Shown here: in pieces, positions 14,920 to 23,871 of the stretch | Layout: each line of letters begins with the position of its first letter | Position numbering within the stretch: position 1 is the stretch's first letter | From: Thiorhodococcus minor | Lineage (GTDB): Bacteria; Pseudomonadota; Gammaproteobacteria; Chromatiales; Chromatiaceae | Direction: 5' to 3' | DNA length: 39,062 bases | Assembly (NCBI RefSeq): GCF_010820565.1 | Contig: NZ_JAAIJQ010000053.1 | Span: 1 to 39,062, forward strand | Made by a program: the position numbers and the translations under genes | Notes under the pieces: model-generated | Database searches by the model: none | What the model was told of the DNA's origin: nothing | Seen by the model: the letters and a program-made list of their open reading frames with translations, nothing else

Positions 14920-17829
14920 TCAGCTGTCGCCGGGGCTGGGGCCTGAGTCGGTCTTCGGGGGGGCGGCGACAGGCGCTTGCGTCGCCGTCGTCTCACCTGT
15001 AGCTGCGCTCAGACGCGGGCTTCCCGGCGCGGCGTCATTCGAGGCCGGAGCGGCCCAGTCGCGCGTCGTTTCCGGACCCGGAAGCATCGGGGCTGGCGAT
15101 ACGCTGCCCGCGCCTTCCGGCTTGCTGCCTGCGGCTGACTCTGCCTTGGGCCGACGCTCTGGCGCCGGGGGAGTCTCCGCGCCCTCTCCGTGCGGTGCCG
15201 CGTCCTTCCTGGGCGCGCTCTTGGATGCCGCTTTCGGCTCCTGAGCAGGCGTTTCCGCACCCTGGCTCGGTGCCTCGCTCGCCGCTGGAGGTGCCGGCCG
15301 GCTCTCGGCCTGGGGCGCGCTCACCTTCGTGGCTGGCGCCTCGTTCTGTCCATTCTGCGCTGGCTTTTCCTGATCGCCGGTCTCGGCGCCCGTCGCCGTG
15401 GGGCGGCGTCGATTGCGGCCACCGCGGCGGCGGCGAGAGGAGCGCGGGCGCTCGCTGCCCGAGGTGGCGGAGCCTGGCGTCGTATCGCCTCCATCAGTGC
15501 CCGTTTCCGAGCCCGCCCGTGCCTCGGGCTCCCTTCCCTCGCTGTCCTCGGGCTGTGCCTGGCGGCGTCTTGCCGTGTCGCCCCGGCTGGACGGCGCTTC
15601 CGATCTCTCTTGGTCCGGCCGTGGCGCTGCGGATCTTTGGCCCTGGGCGGCCGCCGTCGCCTGATCGTCGCTAGGCTCGCCCTGTGCCGAGCCGGTCGCG
15701 TTGGAGTCCTCGGGCCGTTGACCAGCTCCACCTGAGCCCCTGCGGCCGCGTCCTCGCGAGCCGCCGCGGCGGCTTCTGCCGTCACTGGAGCGCGATCCGC
15801 GCGCGGATTCCTCGGAGCTTTCCGTATCGCTGGTGGTGCTGACTTTGGGTGCCGAGGCCGCCTTTGTGCTGCTTGCCTCGGCGCTGCTGGCGTCGCGATT
15901 GCGCTCCGGGCGGGCCGACGCGCCGCGTGCGCCTGAGCGCGGACGGCCTTCGCGATCGCCGCTGCCATTCTGCCTGCTGGCGCGCGTTTGGGCGCGACCC
16001 TGTCCACGCTCGCTATCGGGTGCTTCAGAGGCTGCGCGCTGCGTCGGCGCCGCGCCGAGGTCCTGGGTCTCCTGAGCGCGCGTTTGGAAGAGTCCGGTCC
16101 AGATTCGCTTGAGCAGGCTCTCCGGCTCCGTCCGCTCCGGCTCCCGGCGGATCCCTAGCGGCGGCGGCGGGGTCGGCGTCGGCGCGCGCTCGCGATTCGG
16201 CTGCGGGACGGGCGAGCTGGGCGTGACCTGCTTGACGGCCGGCTCTTCGATGCGCAGCGGCTGACCCAGCTTGGCATAGTGAGGCGGCTCGTCCGGATCC
16301 GCTGGCGCCGCCATCTCGTAGCTGGGGAGGTCGTCGACCTCGCCCTTGGTCGCATCTTGGGCGCGGACGCGCTCGATCTGGTACTCGGGCGTCAGCAGGT
16401 GCTCGTTGGGCAGGAGCAGGATCTCGACCCCCTGGCGCTCCTCGATGTCCGAGATGGCGCGGCGCTTTTCGTTGAGCAGGAAGGTGGCGACGCTGACCGG
16501 CAGCTGGGCGAGGATGCGATGGGTATTCTCCTTCATCGCCTCCTCTTCCACGATGCGAAGGATCGACAGGGCGAGCGATTCGACGCCGCGTATGGTTCCC
16601 TGACCCTTGCAGCGGGGGCATGGCTGCTGGCTGGACTCGCCGAGCGAGGGGCGCAGGCGCTGCCTGGACATCTCCAATAGGCCGAAGCGTGAGATGCGCG
16701 CGATCTGGACACGGGCGCGGTCCTGCTTCAAGGCCTCGCGCAGGCGGTTCTCGACCTCGCGCTGGTTCTTCGGCGGCGTCATGTCGATGAAATCGATGAC
16801 GAAAAGACCGCCGAGGTCACGCAGCCGCAGCTGCCGGGCGATCTCGTCCGCCGCCTCGAGGTTGGTGTTGAGCGCCGTCTCCTCGATGTCCGCGCCCTTG
16901 GTGGCGCGCGCCGAGTTGATGTCGACCGAGGTCAGGGCCTCGGTGTGATCGATGACGATGGAGCCGCCGGAGGGCAGTCGGACCTCACGCTGGAAGGCCG
17001 ATTCGATCTGGGTCTCGATCTGGTAGCGGGTGAAGAGCGGGACCTCGTCCTGATAGAGGCGCAGCTTCTTCAGATTCTGCGGCATCACCTGGCGGATGAA
17101 GTTCTCCGCGCGCTCGTAGACCGCCGGGTCGTCGATGACGATCTCACCGATGTCCGCGCGCAGATAGTCGCGGATCGAGCGGATGATGACATCGCTCTCC
17201 TGGTAGATCAGGAAGGGGGCCTTGCGGCTCTCGCCCGAGGTCACGATCGCCTTCCAAAGCTGCAGGAGGTAGTTGAGGTCCCACTGCAGCTCCTCGACGT
17301 TCTTGCCGACGCCCGCCGTGCGCACGATCAGCCCCATGTCCTCTGGGATCTCGAGCTGGCTCATGGCATCGCGCAGCTCGCTGCGGTCCTGGCCCTCGAT
17401 ACGGCGCGACACGCCGCCCGCGCGCGGATTGTTCGGCATCAGCACCAGGTAGCGACCGGCGAGCGAGATGAAGGTCGTCAAGGCCGCGCCCTTGTTGCCG
17501 CGCTCTTCCTTATCGATCTGAACGACGACCTCGCGGCCCTCGCGCACCGCCTCCTTGATGCTGATGCGGGTGCCCGGCTTGACGCTATCGGGCTCGAAGT
17601 AGGCGCGCGCGATCTCCTTCAGCGGCAGAAAGCCGTGGCGCTCGGAGCCGTAGTCGACGAAGGCGGCCTCGAGGCTGGGCTCGACCCGGGTGATGACACC
17701 CTTGTAGATGTTCGCCTTCTTCTGCTCGCGTCCGGGTGACTCGATATCGAGGTTGTACAGCAACTGCCCGTCGACGGTCGCGACACGCAACTCTTCCGGT
17801 TGAGTTGCGTTGATGAGCATTCTTTTCAT
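14920..17829 (-). CDS. rne: Ribonuclease E
   Basis: Endoribonuclease and degradosome scaffold, 969 residues. The start [17 protein letters not shown] has AAGGA upstream. The catalytic half (about residues 1-520) includes the S1 domain ([19 protein letters not shown]), the catalytic Asp in TSVDINSAR and in FVIDFIDM, and the Zn-link CPRCKGQG. The C-terminal half is low-complexity, rich in Arg, Glu, Pro, Ser and Ala with an Arg-rich block ([12 protein letters not shown]), as expected of the disordered RNA-binding scaffold. It is divergent from rluC, the usual gammaproteobacterial arrangement, which suggests autoregulation through a long 5' leader. Confidence 0.96.
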   Translation of the reverse strand: MKRMLINATQPEELRVATVDGQLLYNLDIESPGREQKKANIYKGVITRVEPSLEAAFVDYGSERHGFLPLKEIARAYFEPDSVKPGTRISIKEAVREGREVVVQIDKEERGNKGAALTTFISLAGRYLVLMPNNPRAGGVSRRIEGQDRSELRDAMSQLEIPEDMGLIVRTAGVGKNVEELQWDLNYLLQLWKAIVTSGESRKAPFLIYQESDVIIRSIRDYLRADIGEIVIDDPAVYERAENFIRQVMPQNLKKLRLYQDEVPLFTRYQIETQIESAFQREVRLPSGGSIVIDHTEALTSVDINSARATKGADIEETALNTNLEAADEIARQLRLRDLGGLFVIDFIDMTPPKNQREVENRLREALKQDRARVQIARISRFGLLEMSRQRLRPSLGESSQQPCPRCKGQGTIRGVESLALSILRIVEEEAMKENTHRILAQLPVSVATFLLNEKRRAISDIEERQGVEILLLPNEHLLTPEYQIERVRAQDATKGEVDDLPSYEMAAPADPDEPPHYAKLGQPLRIEEPAVKQVTPSSPVPQPNRERAPTPTPPPPLGIRREPERTEPESLLKRIWTGLFQTRAQETQDLGAAPTQRAASEAPDSERGQGRAQTRASRQNGSGDREGRPRSGARGASARPERNRDASSAEASSTKAASAPKVSTTSDTESSEESARGSRSSDGRSRRGGSRGRGRRGSGGAGQRPEDSNATGSAQGEPSDDQATAAAQGQRSAAPRPDQERSEAPSSRGDTARRRQAQPEDSEGREPEARAGSETGTDGGDTTPGSATSGSERPRSSRRRRGGRNRRRPTATGAETGDQEKPAQNGQNEAPATKVSAPQAESRPAPPAASEAPSQGAETPAQEPKAASKSAPRKDAAPHGEGAETPPAPERRPKAESAAGSKPEGAGSVSPAPMLPGPETTRDWAAPASNDAAPGSPRLSAATGETTATQAPVAAPPKTDSGPSPGDS

Positions 17830-17848
17830 GTTGTTCCTTACTCACGCA

Positions 17849-17893
17849 CCACGGCGCGTATCCCGTGGCTGAACGCGCTGCCGCAGCCTGCGG
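17849..17893 (-). promoter_or_regulatory. Hairpins in the rne 5' leader
   Basis: Two adjacent stem-loops just before the rne ribosome-binding site: CCACGG/CCGTGG (17849-17868) and GCCGCA/TGCGGC (17879-17893). In E. coli, RNase E represses its own mRNA through leader hairpins. By analogy these are candidates, but I cannot show sequence homology. Confidence 0.4.
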
Positions 17894-18358
17894 CTGAGCG
17901 GGCTGCGGGCGGCTTGGGCGCGTTGCCCGTCTGCCCGTCGTGTCAGCTGCCTCAGGCGTCGTCATGGTCCGCGCTTCCAGCGCAAATGAACGGGCTTTCA
18001 GCGGGCACGCGCACATGAATCATTGGTTTCGGGTCCCCATTGGGCACCCGGGCTATCTGGACCGATCCCAATCGGAGGGATGTCCGCTTCGGAGCGGCGG
18101 AGAAGTTGCCGGCGGCGCCGACTCGCCTGAGCGCGCGCCACATGGGGAGGTCGCTGGGTGTAGAATCTGCGTCGCTCGATGCGGCGAGCCCGCTTGAAGC
18201 ACCTCGCGGCCCCTGGGTGGTATCAGTCAGGTGTCGGATGCCGTTAAGGGCCTGAAGGTCACTTGCGGCGCTCGGTCGGCAGGCCTTGAGCTGGAACCTC
18301 GGTAAACGCTCGCCGCTCCGGGAAAAATGTCTATTCCACTGGCCAGCGCAAGTCGCTA

Positions 18359-18387
18359 ATGTTAGCAGCGAAATTTCCAAGCAGCAA
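18359..18387 (-). promoter_or_regulatory. Candidate sigma-70 promoter for rne
   Basis: On the minus strand TTGCTG (18382-18387) and TAACAT (18359-18364) are separated by 17 bp. Transcription would start near 18350 and give a leader of about 520 nt. The rest of the rne-rluC gap (17894-18438) shows no credible gene. Confidence 0.3.
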
Positions 18388-18438
18388 TTGAGCCGGTCGG
18401 CCAGGTCTGTCACTACATTGAAACCTTCAAGATCCGCT

Positions 18439-19464
18439 TTGAAGTCCAAGCTCAAGGCGAGTCCCCACAGCCAATCATCGTCCCGCTCCACAGAAGACCA
18501 TGGTGGGGGTGCTGTTACCGCGCCACAACAGGTTTGTGTCGATCAGGAGTCGGACGGGCAGAGAATCGACAACTTTCTGCTGCGCTTCGTCAAGGGCGTG
18601 CCGCGCAGCCACGTCTACCGCATCCTTCGCCGCGGCGAAGTCAGGGTCAACAAGGGGCGCGTCAAGGCCAATCACCGCGTGCGTTTGGGGGACATGGTGC
18701 GCATCCCGCCGATGCGGCAGGCCGCGTCCGTCCCCGCCGGGCGGGCCTCCGAGGCGCATCTGGCGCGGCTCGAGTCCGGTGTGCTCTATGAAGACGAGCG
18801 GCTCTTGGTCATCGACAAGCCCTCCGGGCTCGCCGTCCACGGTGGCAGCGGCCTGAGCTATGGACTGATCGAGTCGCTGCGCCAGCTCAGGCCGGGGCGC
18901 GAGCTGGAGCTGGTGCATCGGCTGGACCGCGAGACCTCGGGCTGCCTGGTGGTCAGCAAGCGCAGGAGCGCATTGCGCGAGCTGCATCGCATCATTCGCG
19001 AGGGCGCCATGGACAAGCGCTACCTGGCGCTCATGGCCGGGGAGCTGCCGCGCGCGGAGATGCTGGTCGATGCGGCTTTGAAGAAGAACGTCCTCAAGAG
19101 CGGCGAGCGTCTGGTCGCGGTCGACGCCGCCGACGGCAAGGAGGCGCGCACCCGCTTTCGGCGCCGGGCCCGCTTCAGTCTTCAGGGCCAGGCCCTGACC
19201 CTGGTCGAGGCCGAGCTGCTGACCGGGCGCACCCACCAGATTCGGGTCCATGCGGCGCACCTGGGGGCGCCGCTCGCCGGAGACCCCAAATACGGGAGCG
19301 AGACGCTCAACCGGGCGCTCAAGGCGGTCGGACTCAAACGTCTGTTCCTGCATGCCTCCGCCTTGAGCTTCCGGCTCGAAGTCATGTCTCGGCCGCTGCG
19401 CGTCGAGGCGCCGCTGCCGGCCGAGCTGCAGGATGTCTTGGATGCCTTGGAGGCGACGACGTGA
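18439..19464 (+). CDS. rluC: Ribosomal large subunit pseudouridine synthase C
   Basis: RluC makes pseudouridines in 23S rRNA (955, 2504 and 2580 in E. coli). It has an N-terminal S4 domain (GQRIDNFLLRFVKGVPRSHVYRILRRGEVRVNKGR split over residues ~36-70), then the catalytic motif HRLDRETSG with its Asp, and GRTHQIRVH. The start is uncertain: there is no in-frame ATG near the S4 domain, and I give TTG 18439. An ATG at 18500 with a fitting N-terminus is out of frame by one base across a run of five G (see findings). The stop overlaps the next gene's GTG. Confidence 0.88.
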   Translation: MKSKLKASPHSQSSSRSTEDHGGGAVTAPQQVCVDQESDGQRIDNFLLRFVKGVPRSHVYRILRRGEVRVNKGRVKANHRVRLGDMVRIPPMRQAASVPAGRASEAHLARLESGVLYEDERLLVIDKPSGLAVHGGSGLSYGLIESLRQLRPGRELELVHRLDRETSGCLVVSKRRSALRELHRIIREGAMDKRYLALMAGELPRAEMLVDAALKKNVLKSGERLVAVDAADGKEARTRFRRRARFSLQGQALTLVEAELLTGRTHQIRVHAAHLGAPLAGDPKYGSETLNRALKAVGLKRLFLHASALSFRLEVMSRPLRVEAPLPAELQDVLDALEATT

Positions 19465-20141
19465 GATTCGAGCTGATCGTATTCGACTGGGACGGGACCC
19501 TGATGGACTCGGAGGCCCGTATCGTGACCTGCCTCCAGTCCGCCTTCCGAGACCTGGGGCTGCCGCCTCCCTCCGCCGAGGCAGCGCGCGATATCATCGG
19601 GCTCGGGCTCGACGAGTCGATGCAGCAGCTCATGCCCTCCGCAGACGCGGCGTTGCGGGCCGAGCTGATCACCACCTACCGCCGCCACTTCCTGGTGACG
19701 AATCAGACGCCTTCCGTGCTCTTCCCAGGTACGCTCGAGGCGCTCAACTGGGTGACGGAGCGCGGCTATCGGCTTGCGGTGGCGACGGGCAAGAGTCGTG
19801 TGGGCCTGAACAAGTCCATGGCCGAGACCGGCTTGGACGGCCTGTTCCACGCGACCCGATGCGCGGATGAAACCTTTTCCAAGCCACACCCTCAGATGTT
19901 GCTCGAGCTGATGGACGAGCTTGGCGTACGGCCGGCCGAGACGCTCATGGTTGGAGACACCGAGTACGACATGCAGATGGCGAGCAACGCCGGCGTTCCC
20001 TCGCTGGCTGTCTGCTACGGGGTGCATTCCGCGGATCGTCTGCTGGCGCATGCGCCCTTGGCATGCCTGGATTCCCTGCACGCCTTGCCTGGCTGGCTCG
20101 AGCAGACCGCAGGCAGGCGTCCGTCCGCAGTCCCGTCCTGA
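19461..20141 (+). CDS. HAD-family hydrolase, phosphoglycolate phosphatase-like
   Basis: 226 residues, HAD subfamily IA. Motif I is DWDGT with Asp9 and Asp11, motif II VATGKS, motif III Lys in SKPHPQM, and motif IV GDTEYDM. The GTG start at 19461 overlaps the rluC stop (GTGA), so it is cotranslated with rluC. Orthologues beside rluC in other Gammaproteobacteria are annotated as Gph-like phosphatases of unknown substrate. Confidence 0.9.
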   Translation: MRFELIVFDWDGTLMDSEARIVTCLQSAFRDLGLPPPSAEAARDIIGLGLDESMQQLMPSADAALRAELITTYRRHFLVTNQTPSVLFPGTLEALNWVTERGYRLAVATGKSRVGLNKSMAETGLDGLFHATRCADETFSKPHPQMLLELMDELGVRPAETLMVGDTEYDMQMASNAGVPSLAVCYGVHSADRLLAHAPLACLDSLHALPGWLEQTAGRRPSAVPS

Positions 20142-20201
20142 GGGCTCGACATCCCGACCTCATCCACGCGTGGGCGCAATGCGTCCGCGAGGAGCCATGA
20201 C

Positions 20202-21209
20202 ATGAATTGGAAGTTCTGGAAACGACGCGAAGAGCCCATGCCGGCTCCCGGCCAGCCCGACTGGGAGCGCGCTGTGCTCAATCGCATGGCGGCGGAGTAC
20301 CTGCACGATCAGCGCAACCGCCGCCGTTGGGCGAATCTCTTCAAGCTCCTGGTCTTGCTCTATCTGATCGGCCTGCTGGTGCTGGCCAACATGGGCAGCC
20401 TCAAGGGCATGGTCTCCACCGACGAGGATCACACGGCCCTGATCGACATCAAGGGCGTGATCGCGCCCGAGTCTGCGGCCAGCGCGGACCGCGTGATCGG
20501 CGCGCTCCGCAAGGCCTTCGAGTCGGACAAGGTCAAGGGCGTCATCCTGCGCATCAACAGCCCCGGCGGCAGTCCGGTACAGGCCGGCTACATCAACGAC
20601 GAGATCAAGCGGCTCAAGGAGAAGTACGAGAAGGATCACGACAAGGACATGCCTGTCTATGCCGTCGCCGTCGACCTCTGCGCCTCCGGTGGCTATTACA
20701 TCGCCGTCGGTGCGGATGAGATCTACGTCGACAAGGGCAGTCTGGTCGGCTCTATCGGGGTACGCATCGACAGCTTCGGATTCCAGCAGGCCATGCAGGA
20801 ATTCGGCGTGGAGCGCCGGCTTCTGACGGCTGGTGACAATAAGGGCATCCTCGACCCCTTCTCTCCGCTCCCAGCGTCGCAGCGCGACTTTATCCAAGGC
20901 GTGCTCGAGACGCTGCACCAGCAGTTCATCGCCGAGGTGAAGGCGGGCCGGGGCGACAAGCTCAAGGGTGGCGACGCGCTCTTCAGCGGACTCTTCTGGA
21001 GCGGTCAGGAGGCCGTGGAGCTTGGTCTGGCGGATGGTCTGGGCAGCTCCAGCTACGTCGCCCGCGAGGTCATCGGCACCGAGAAGCTCGTCGATTACAC
21101 CCAGAAGCGCGATCTGCTGGAATCTGTCGCCAAACGCCTCGGCGCCAGCTTCGGGCTCGGCGTCTTGGAGAGCCTCAGTCTCTCGGCGGGGATGGGGCTG
21201 CCGCACTGA
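20202..21209 (+). CDS. sppA: Signal peptide peptidase SppA, S49 family (short form)
   Basis: 335 residues. There is one membrane anchor at about 46-64 (LFKLLVLLYLIGLLVLANMG), then the periplasmic S49 protease domain. INSPGGSP is the oxyanion segment, Ser162 in CASGGYY the nucleophile and Lys214 in TAGDNKGILDPF the general base. The Ser-Lys spacing of 52 equals that of the Bacillus short-form SppA, so it is the single-domain class and not the duplicated E. coli form. It degrades remnant signal peptides in the inner membrane. Confidence 0.9.
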   Translation: MNWKFWKRREEPMPAPGQPDWERAVLNRMAAEYLHDQRNRRRWANLFKLLVLLYLIGLLVLANMGSLKGMVSTDEDHTALIDIKGVIAPESAASADRVIGALRKAFESDKVKGVILRINSPGGSPVQAGYINDEIKRLKEKYEKDHDKDMPVYAVAVDLCASGGYYIAVGADEIYVDKGSLVGSIGVRIDSFGFQQAMQEFGVERRLLTAGDNKGILDPFSPLPASQRDFIQGVLETLHQQFIAEVKAGRGDKLKGGDALFSGLFWSGQEAVELGLADGLGSSSYVAREVIGTEKLVDYTQKRDLLESVAKRLGASFGLGVLESLSLSAGMGLPH

Positions 21210-21234
21210 GCCAGGCCGCTCGCCATCCATCCGA

Positions 21235-21258
21235 GCGGCGCCGCCTCAGTGGCGCCGC
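21235..21258. terminator. GC-rich hairpin between convergent genes
   Basis: A perfect 8-bp stem GCGGCGCC/GGCGCCGC with an 8-nt loop lies between the sppA stop (21209) and the stop of the convergent periplasmic-protein gene (21271). It has no T-run, so if a terminator it would be bidirectional and weak. Confidence 0.5.
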
Positions 21259-21270
21259 GGCGGCACCTGG

Positions 21271-21882
21271 CTACTTGGTCAGGGCCGCCTGGATGGCATC
21301 CAGGTCCAGACGCTCGAAATAGGCCTCGATGGGCTTGATGTCCTCGAGCTGGCTGCCTTGGCCCTGGATGACCAGGCGGTTGCCGACCATCAGGGTGACT
21401 TCGTAGTCCGTGGTGTCCGCGGCATGCTCGACCATGCCGCGATTTCCCTTGAAGGAATAGGTCTTCATGTCCTGGTTGCTCTGCATCACGAAGGGCATGG
21501 ACATGGCCATGGTGAGCATGGGCATCATGGGCGAATCGGCCATGAGGTTGAGCGTGACCTCGGCGCCATCCTCGCGCGTATAGCGGCGGGTTAGGGTCGT
21601 GCCCGTGATCATGGCCGCCATGCCGCCGCTCTGGGACTCGGGCGGGTCCGCTGTCCAACCGTCGAGCGCATCCGGAAGGAGCTTCAGCAGGCTCTCCGTC
21701 ATCTGCTCCTGAATCTTGGCGACGGCGAAGTTGAGGGTCTCCACGGCGGTGCGCAGCTCGCCCGACTCATAGGACTTCTTGGCGGCGTCGATCTGATCGG
21801 TGACCTCATCGGCTTGGCCGGCGCTGGATAGGGTCAGGGCCATGGCCACCAGGCTCACGGCGATCGGGTGCATGCTATTCAT
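21271..21882 (-). CDS. Hypothetical periplasmic protein
   Basis: 203 residues with a clear signal peptide (HPIAVSLVAMALTLSSAGQA, cut before DE). Next comes a helical segment VTDQIDAAKKSYESGELRTA, then a Met-rich region around residues 113-140 (LMADSPMMPMLTMAMSMPFV), and a C-terminal LMVGNRLVIQGQG with EAYFERLDLDAIQAAL. I do not recognise a named family. It is the last gene of the minus-strand cluster and is 95 bp from the CBS/DUF294 gene. The ATG at 21882 is the only start giving an intact signal peptide. Confidence 0.8.
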   Translation of the reverse strand: MNSMHPIAVSLVAMALTLSSAGQADEVTDQIDAAKKSYESGELRTAVETLNFAVAKIQEQMTESLLKLLPDALDGWTADPPESQSGGMAAMITGTTLTRRYTREDGAEVTLNLMADSPMMPMLTMAMSMPFVMQSNQDMKTYSFKGNRGMVEHAADTTDYEVTLMVGNRLVIQGQGSQLEDIKPIEAYFERLDLDAIQAALTK

Positions 21883-21977
21883 CTTGCTGATCTCGCTCGG
21901 TGCTGTGTGCGGGTGCGTCCATTGTCGCATCCCCAGGCGCGGCTGCACATGATGGCCCCGCGCTTGGGTGGTGCCGC

Positions 21978-23429
21978 TCAGAGACCGAATTCCTGGCGCA
22001 GCCGCGTCTGGAGCTTGCGCGCCTGCTTGAAGGCCTCCTTGAGCATCAGCCGATGCAGCTCGTTCAAGTCGCTCGGGTCGACCCGGTTGGCCGCGTCCTG
22101 ATCCTCGGTTTGGAGCTGCTGGTTGATGCGAAAGCGCTGGATCAGGTGAAAGGCCTCGATCTCGGCGGCGATATCTTCGGGGGCGCGTTGGCGCTGCGCC
22201 CCGGTTGCGCGCAGCCGCTCGACCGTGCTGGTGGCCCAGATGCCATCCTTGAGCGCCCAGAGGCGCCCGGCGTCCATGAAATAGCGTGCGCCCTGCAGCT
22301 TGAGATCGATGGTATGGGGAAAGTCGCGGTTGCGATCGAAGGTGAATTGGCCGGCCCAGCCGAGCGGCGGGCTGACGCCGAGCGATTGCTCCGCCAGGGC
22401 ATGAAAGAAGCGCCCCTGGCCTGGGGCCTCCTTGATGAGCCAGGCGCGCAGCCGGTCGACCGGCTCGCTGGTGCCGTAGAGGGGGCGGAAGTCGAAGAAG
22501 ATGGTGCTGCGCAGCACGGCCTCCGGCTCCGGGACCCTCAGCCAGTTGGCGAAGCGCTGCTGCCACTCGGCCGCGCTCAGGCACCACTCCGCGTTGCCGG
22601 CCATGATGTCGCCGCGGCAGCGCTCGAAGCCGCAATGGTGGAGTGCTTCGTTGACGGCTTGCGCGAAGGGTAGGAAGGCCTCGCGGATCTCTGAGGTGCG
22701 CTCAGGCTCCGGCGGCACGAAGAGCAGGCCATTGTCTTGGTCGGTTGCGAAGGTCTGCTCCAGACGCCCCTCGGAGCCGAAGACCATCCAGCACCAGGGC
22801 ACGGGCGGCAGATCGAATTCGTCCTCGATCAGCTCGATGATGCGCATGCCGATGAGGTCGTTGAGCCCGGACATCCACTGACAGAGCGCCTCGACCGCCA
22901 TGCCGGAATGGAAGAGCTGAGCGCCGCGCCGGCGCACGCGGTCCGCCGCCATCATCATGGCGTCGATGTCGCGGGCGGCGTTGATGCTCTCGATCAGGGC
23001 CTGGCTCCCGCCGGCGCGCAGCCCGAGCAGATCGGCCTGGCCGATCAGCCCGCACAGCCGTCCGTCCGGCTCGGTCAGTACCAGGTGGCTGATGCCCTTC
23101 TTCGCCATCTCGACCCGTGCGCGATGGCTGGGTGCATCCGCGGCGAGGCTGGGCGGCGCCCCGGTCATGTGCACGGCGACCGGGTCGTCCAGGCTTCCGT
23201 CCTCGAAGCTGACGACCTGCAGCATGTCCCGCAGCGTCAACAGCCCGAGCGGCAGGCCGCTGTCCGGATCCGCGATGACGGCCGCGTCTGCGTCCTGCTG
23301 ACTGAAGTAGAAGAGGGTCTCCCGCAAGCGGGTATCGGGCGTGACCACGAGCGGCCGGTGCTGGGCCAGGGTCCGCAAGGGGGCGGGCTCGGCGCCGCTT
23401 GCGGTGACCTGGTTGTCGGTGTCGGTCAT
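21978..23429 (-). CDS. CBS-domain/DUF294 nucleotidyltransferase-like signalling protein
   Basis: 483 residues. The first 150 hold two CBS repeats (LRTLAQHRPLVVTPDTRL and VAVHMTGAPPSLAADAPS, each with LGLLTLRDML or CGLIGQADLL), the usual adenosyl-nucleotide sensors. The middle is the DUF294 nucleotidyltransferase-like domain with FGSEGRLEQTFATDQDNGL, a GlnB-uridylyltransferase-like active site, and the C-terminus is the associated helical domain. Start ATG 23429 has GAGGTG upstream. Such proteins are often linked to Na+/acetate symporters, and here to a symporter-kinase fusion, so it may tune it. Confidence 0.88.
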   Translation of the reverse strand: MTDTDNQVTASGAEPAPLRTLAQHRPLVVTPDTRLRETLFYFSQQDADAAVIADPDSGLPLGLLTLRDMLQVVSFEDGSLDDPVAVHMTGAPPSLAADAPSHRARVEMAKKGISHLVLTEPDGRLCGLIGQADLLGLRAGGSQALIESINAARDIDAMMMAADRVRRRGAQLFHSGMAVEALCQWMSGLNDLIGMRIIELIEDEFDLPPVPWCWMVFGSEGRLEQTFATDQDNGLLFVPPEPERTSEIREAFLPFAQAVNEALHHCGFERCRGDIMAGNAEWCLSAAEWQQRFANWLRVPEPEAVLRSTIFFDFRPLYGTSEPVDRLRAWLIKEAPGQGRFFHALAEQSLGVSPPLGWAGQFTFDRNRDFPHTIDLKLQGARYFMDAGRLWALKDGIWATSTVERLRATGAQRQRAPEDIAAEIEAFHLIQRFRINQQLQTEDQDAANRVDPSDLNELHRLMLKEAFKQARKLQTRLRQEFGL

Positions 23430-23486
23430 GGCTGGCACCTCGCGCTGTTCAGGCGGGTGGGAGGAGAGGGCGCTCGGCGATCCGGG

Positions 23487-23861
23487 TCAATCGCGCGATT
23501 CGAGCAGCTCCTTGACCTTTTCGACCAGGTCGCGGGTCGAAAAGGGCTTGGGCATGTAGGCATCCGCGCCGAGCGCCAGTCCCTTCTGCTGCTCGGCCTC
23601 GCGGCCCTTGGCGGTGAGCATGAGAATCCGCGTCGCCGCCAGGCTCTGGTCCGCCCGTACCGCCTCGAGCACGGCGAAGCCGTCGAGCTTGGGCATCATG
23701 ACATCCAGCACCACCAGATCCGGTCTGTGCGCCTTGACGGCGGCCAGTCCGGCCTCGCCGTCACGCGCCACCCGTACCTCATGCCCCTCACGCATCATGA
23801 GAAACTCCAGGGAGATGACGATGTTGGGCTCGTCGTCGACGATCAGGATGCGCTTGCTCAT
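23487..23861 (-). CDS. Single-domain response regulator
   Basis: A CheY-like receiver of 124 residues with no output domain: acidic pair in LIVDDEPN, phosphoacceptor Asp53 in VVLDVMMP, Thr in MLTAKG, and Lys in MPKPFS. The start MSKRI at 23861 lies 10 bp after the stop of the CbrA-like kinase, so the kinase is its likely partner. With no DNA-binding domain, it must act by protein contact or phosphorelay, unlike CbrB of pseudomonads. Confidence 0.92.
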   Translation of the reverse strand: MSKRILIVDDEPNIVISLEFLMMREGHEVRVARDGEAGLAAVKAHRPDLVVLDVMMPKLDGFAVLEAVRADQSLAATRILMLTAKGREAEQQKGLALGADAYMPKPFSTRDLVEKVKELLESRD

Positions 23862-23871
23862 GGTCTCGCCT

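Noticed and set aside
17952-18491. Minus-strand frame of 179 codons between rne and rluC
   Set aside because: It lies in the expected rne leader, overlaps the candidate rne promoter and the rluC start, and has no family features.
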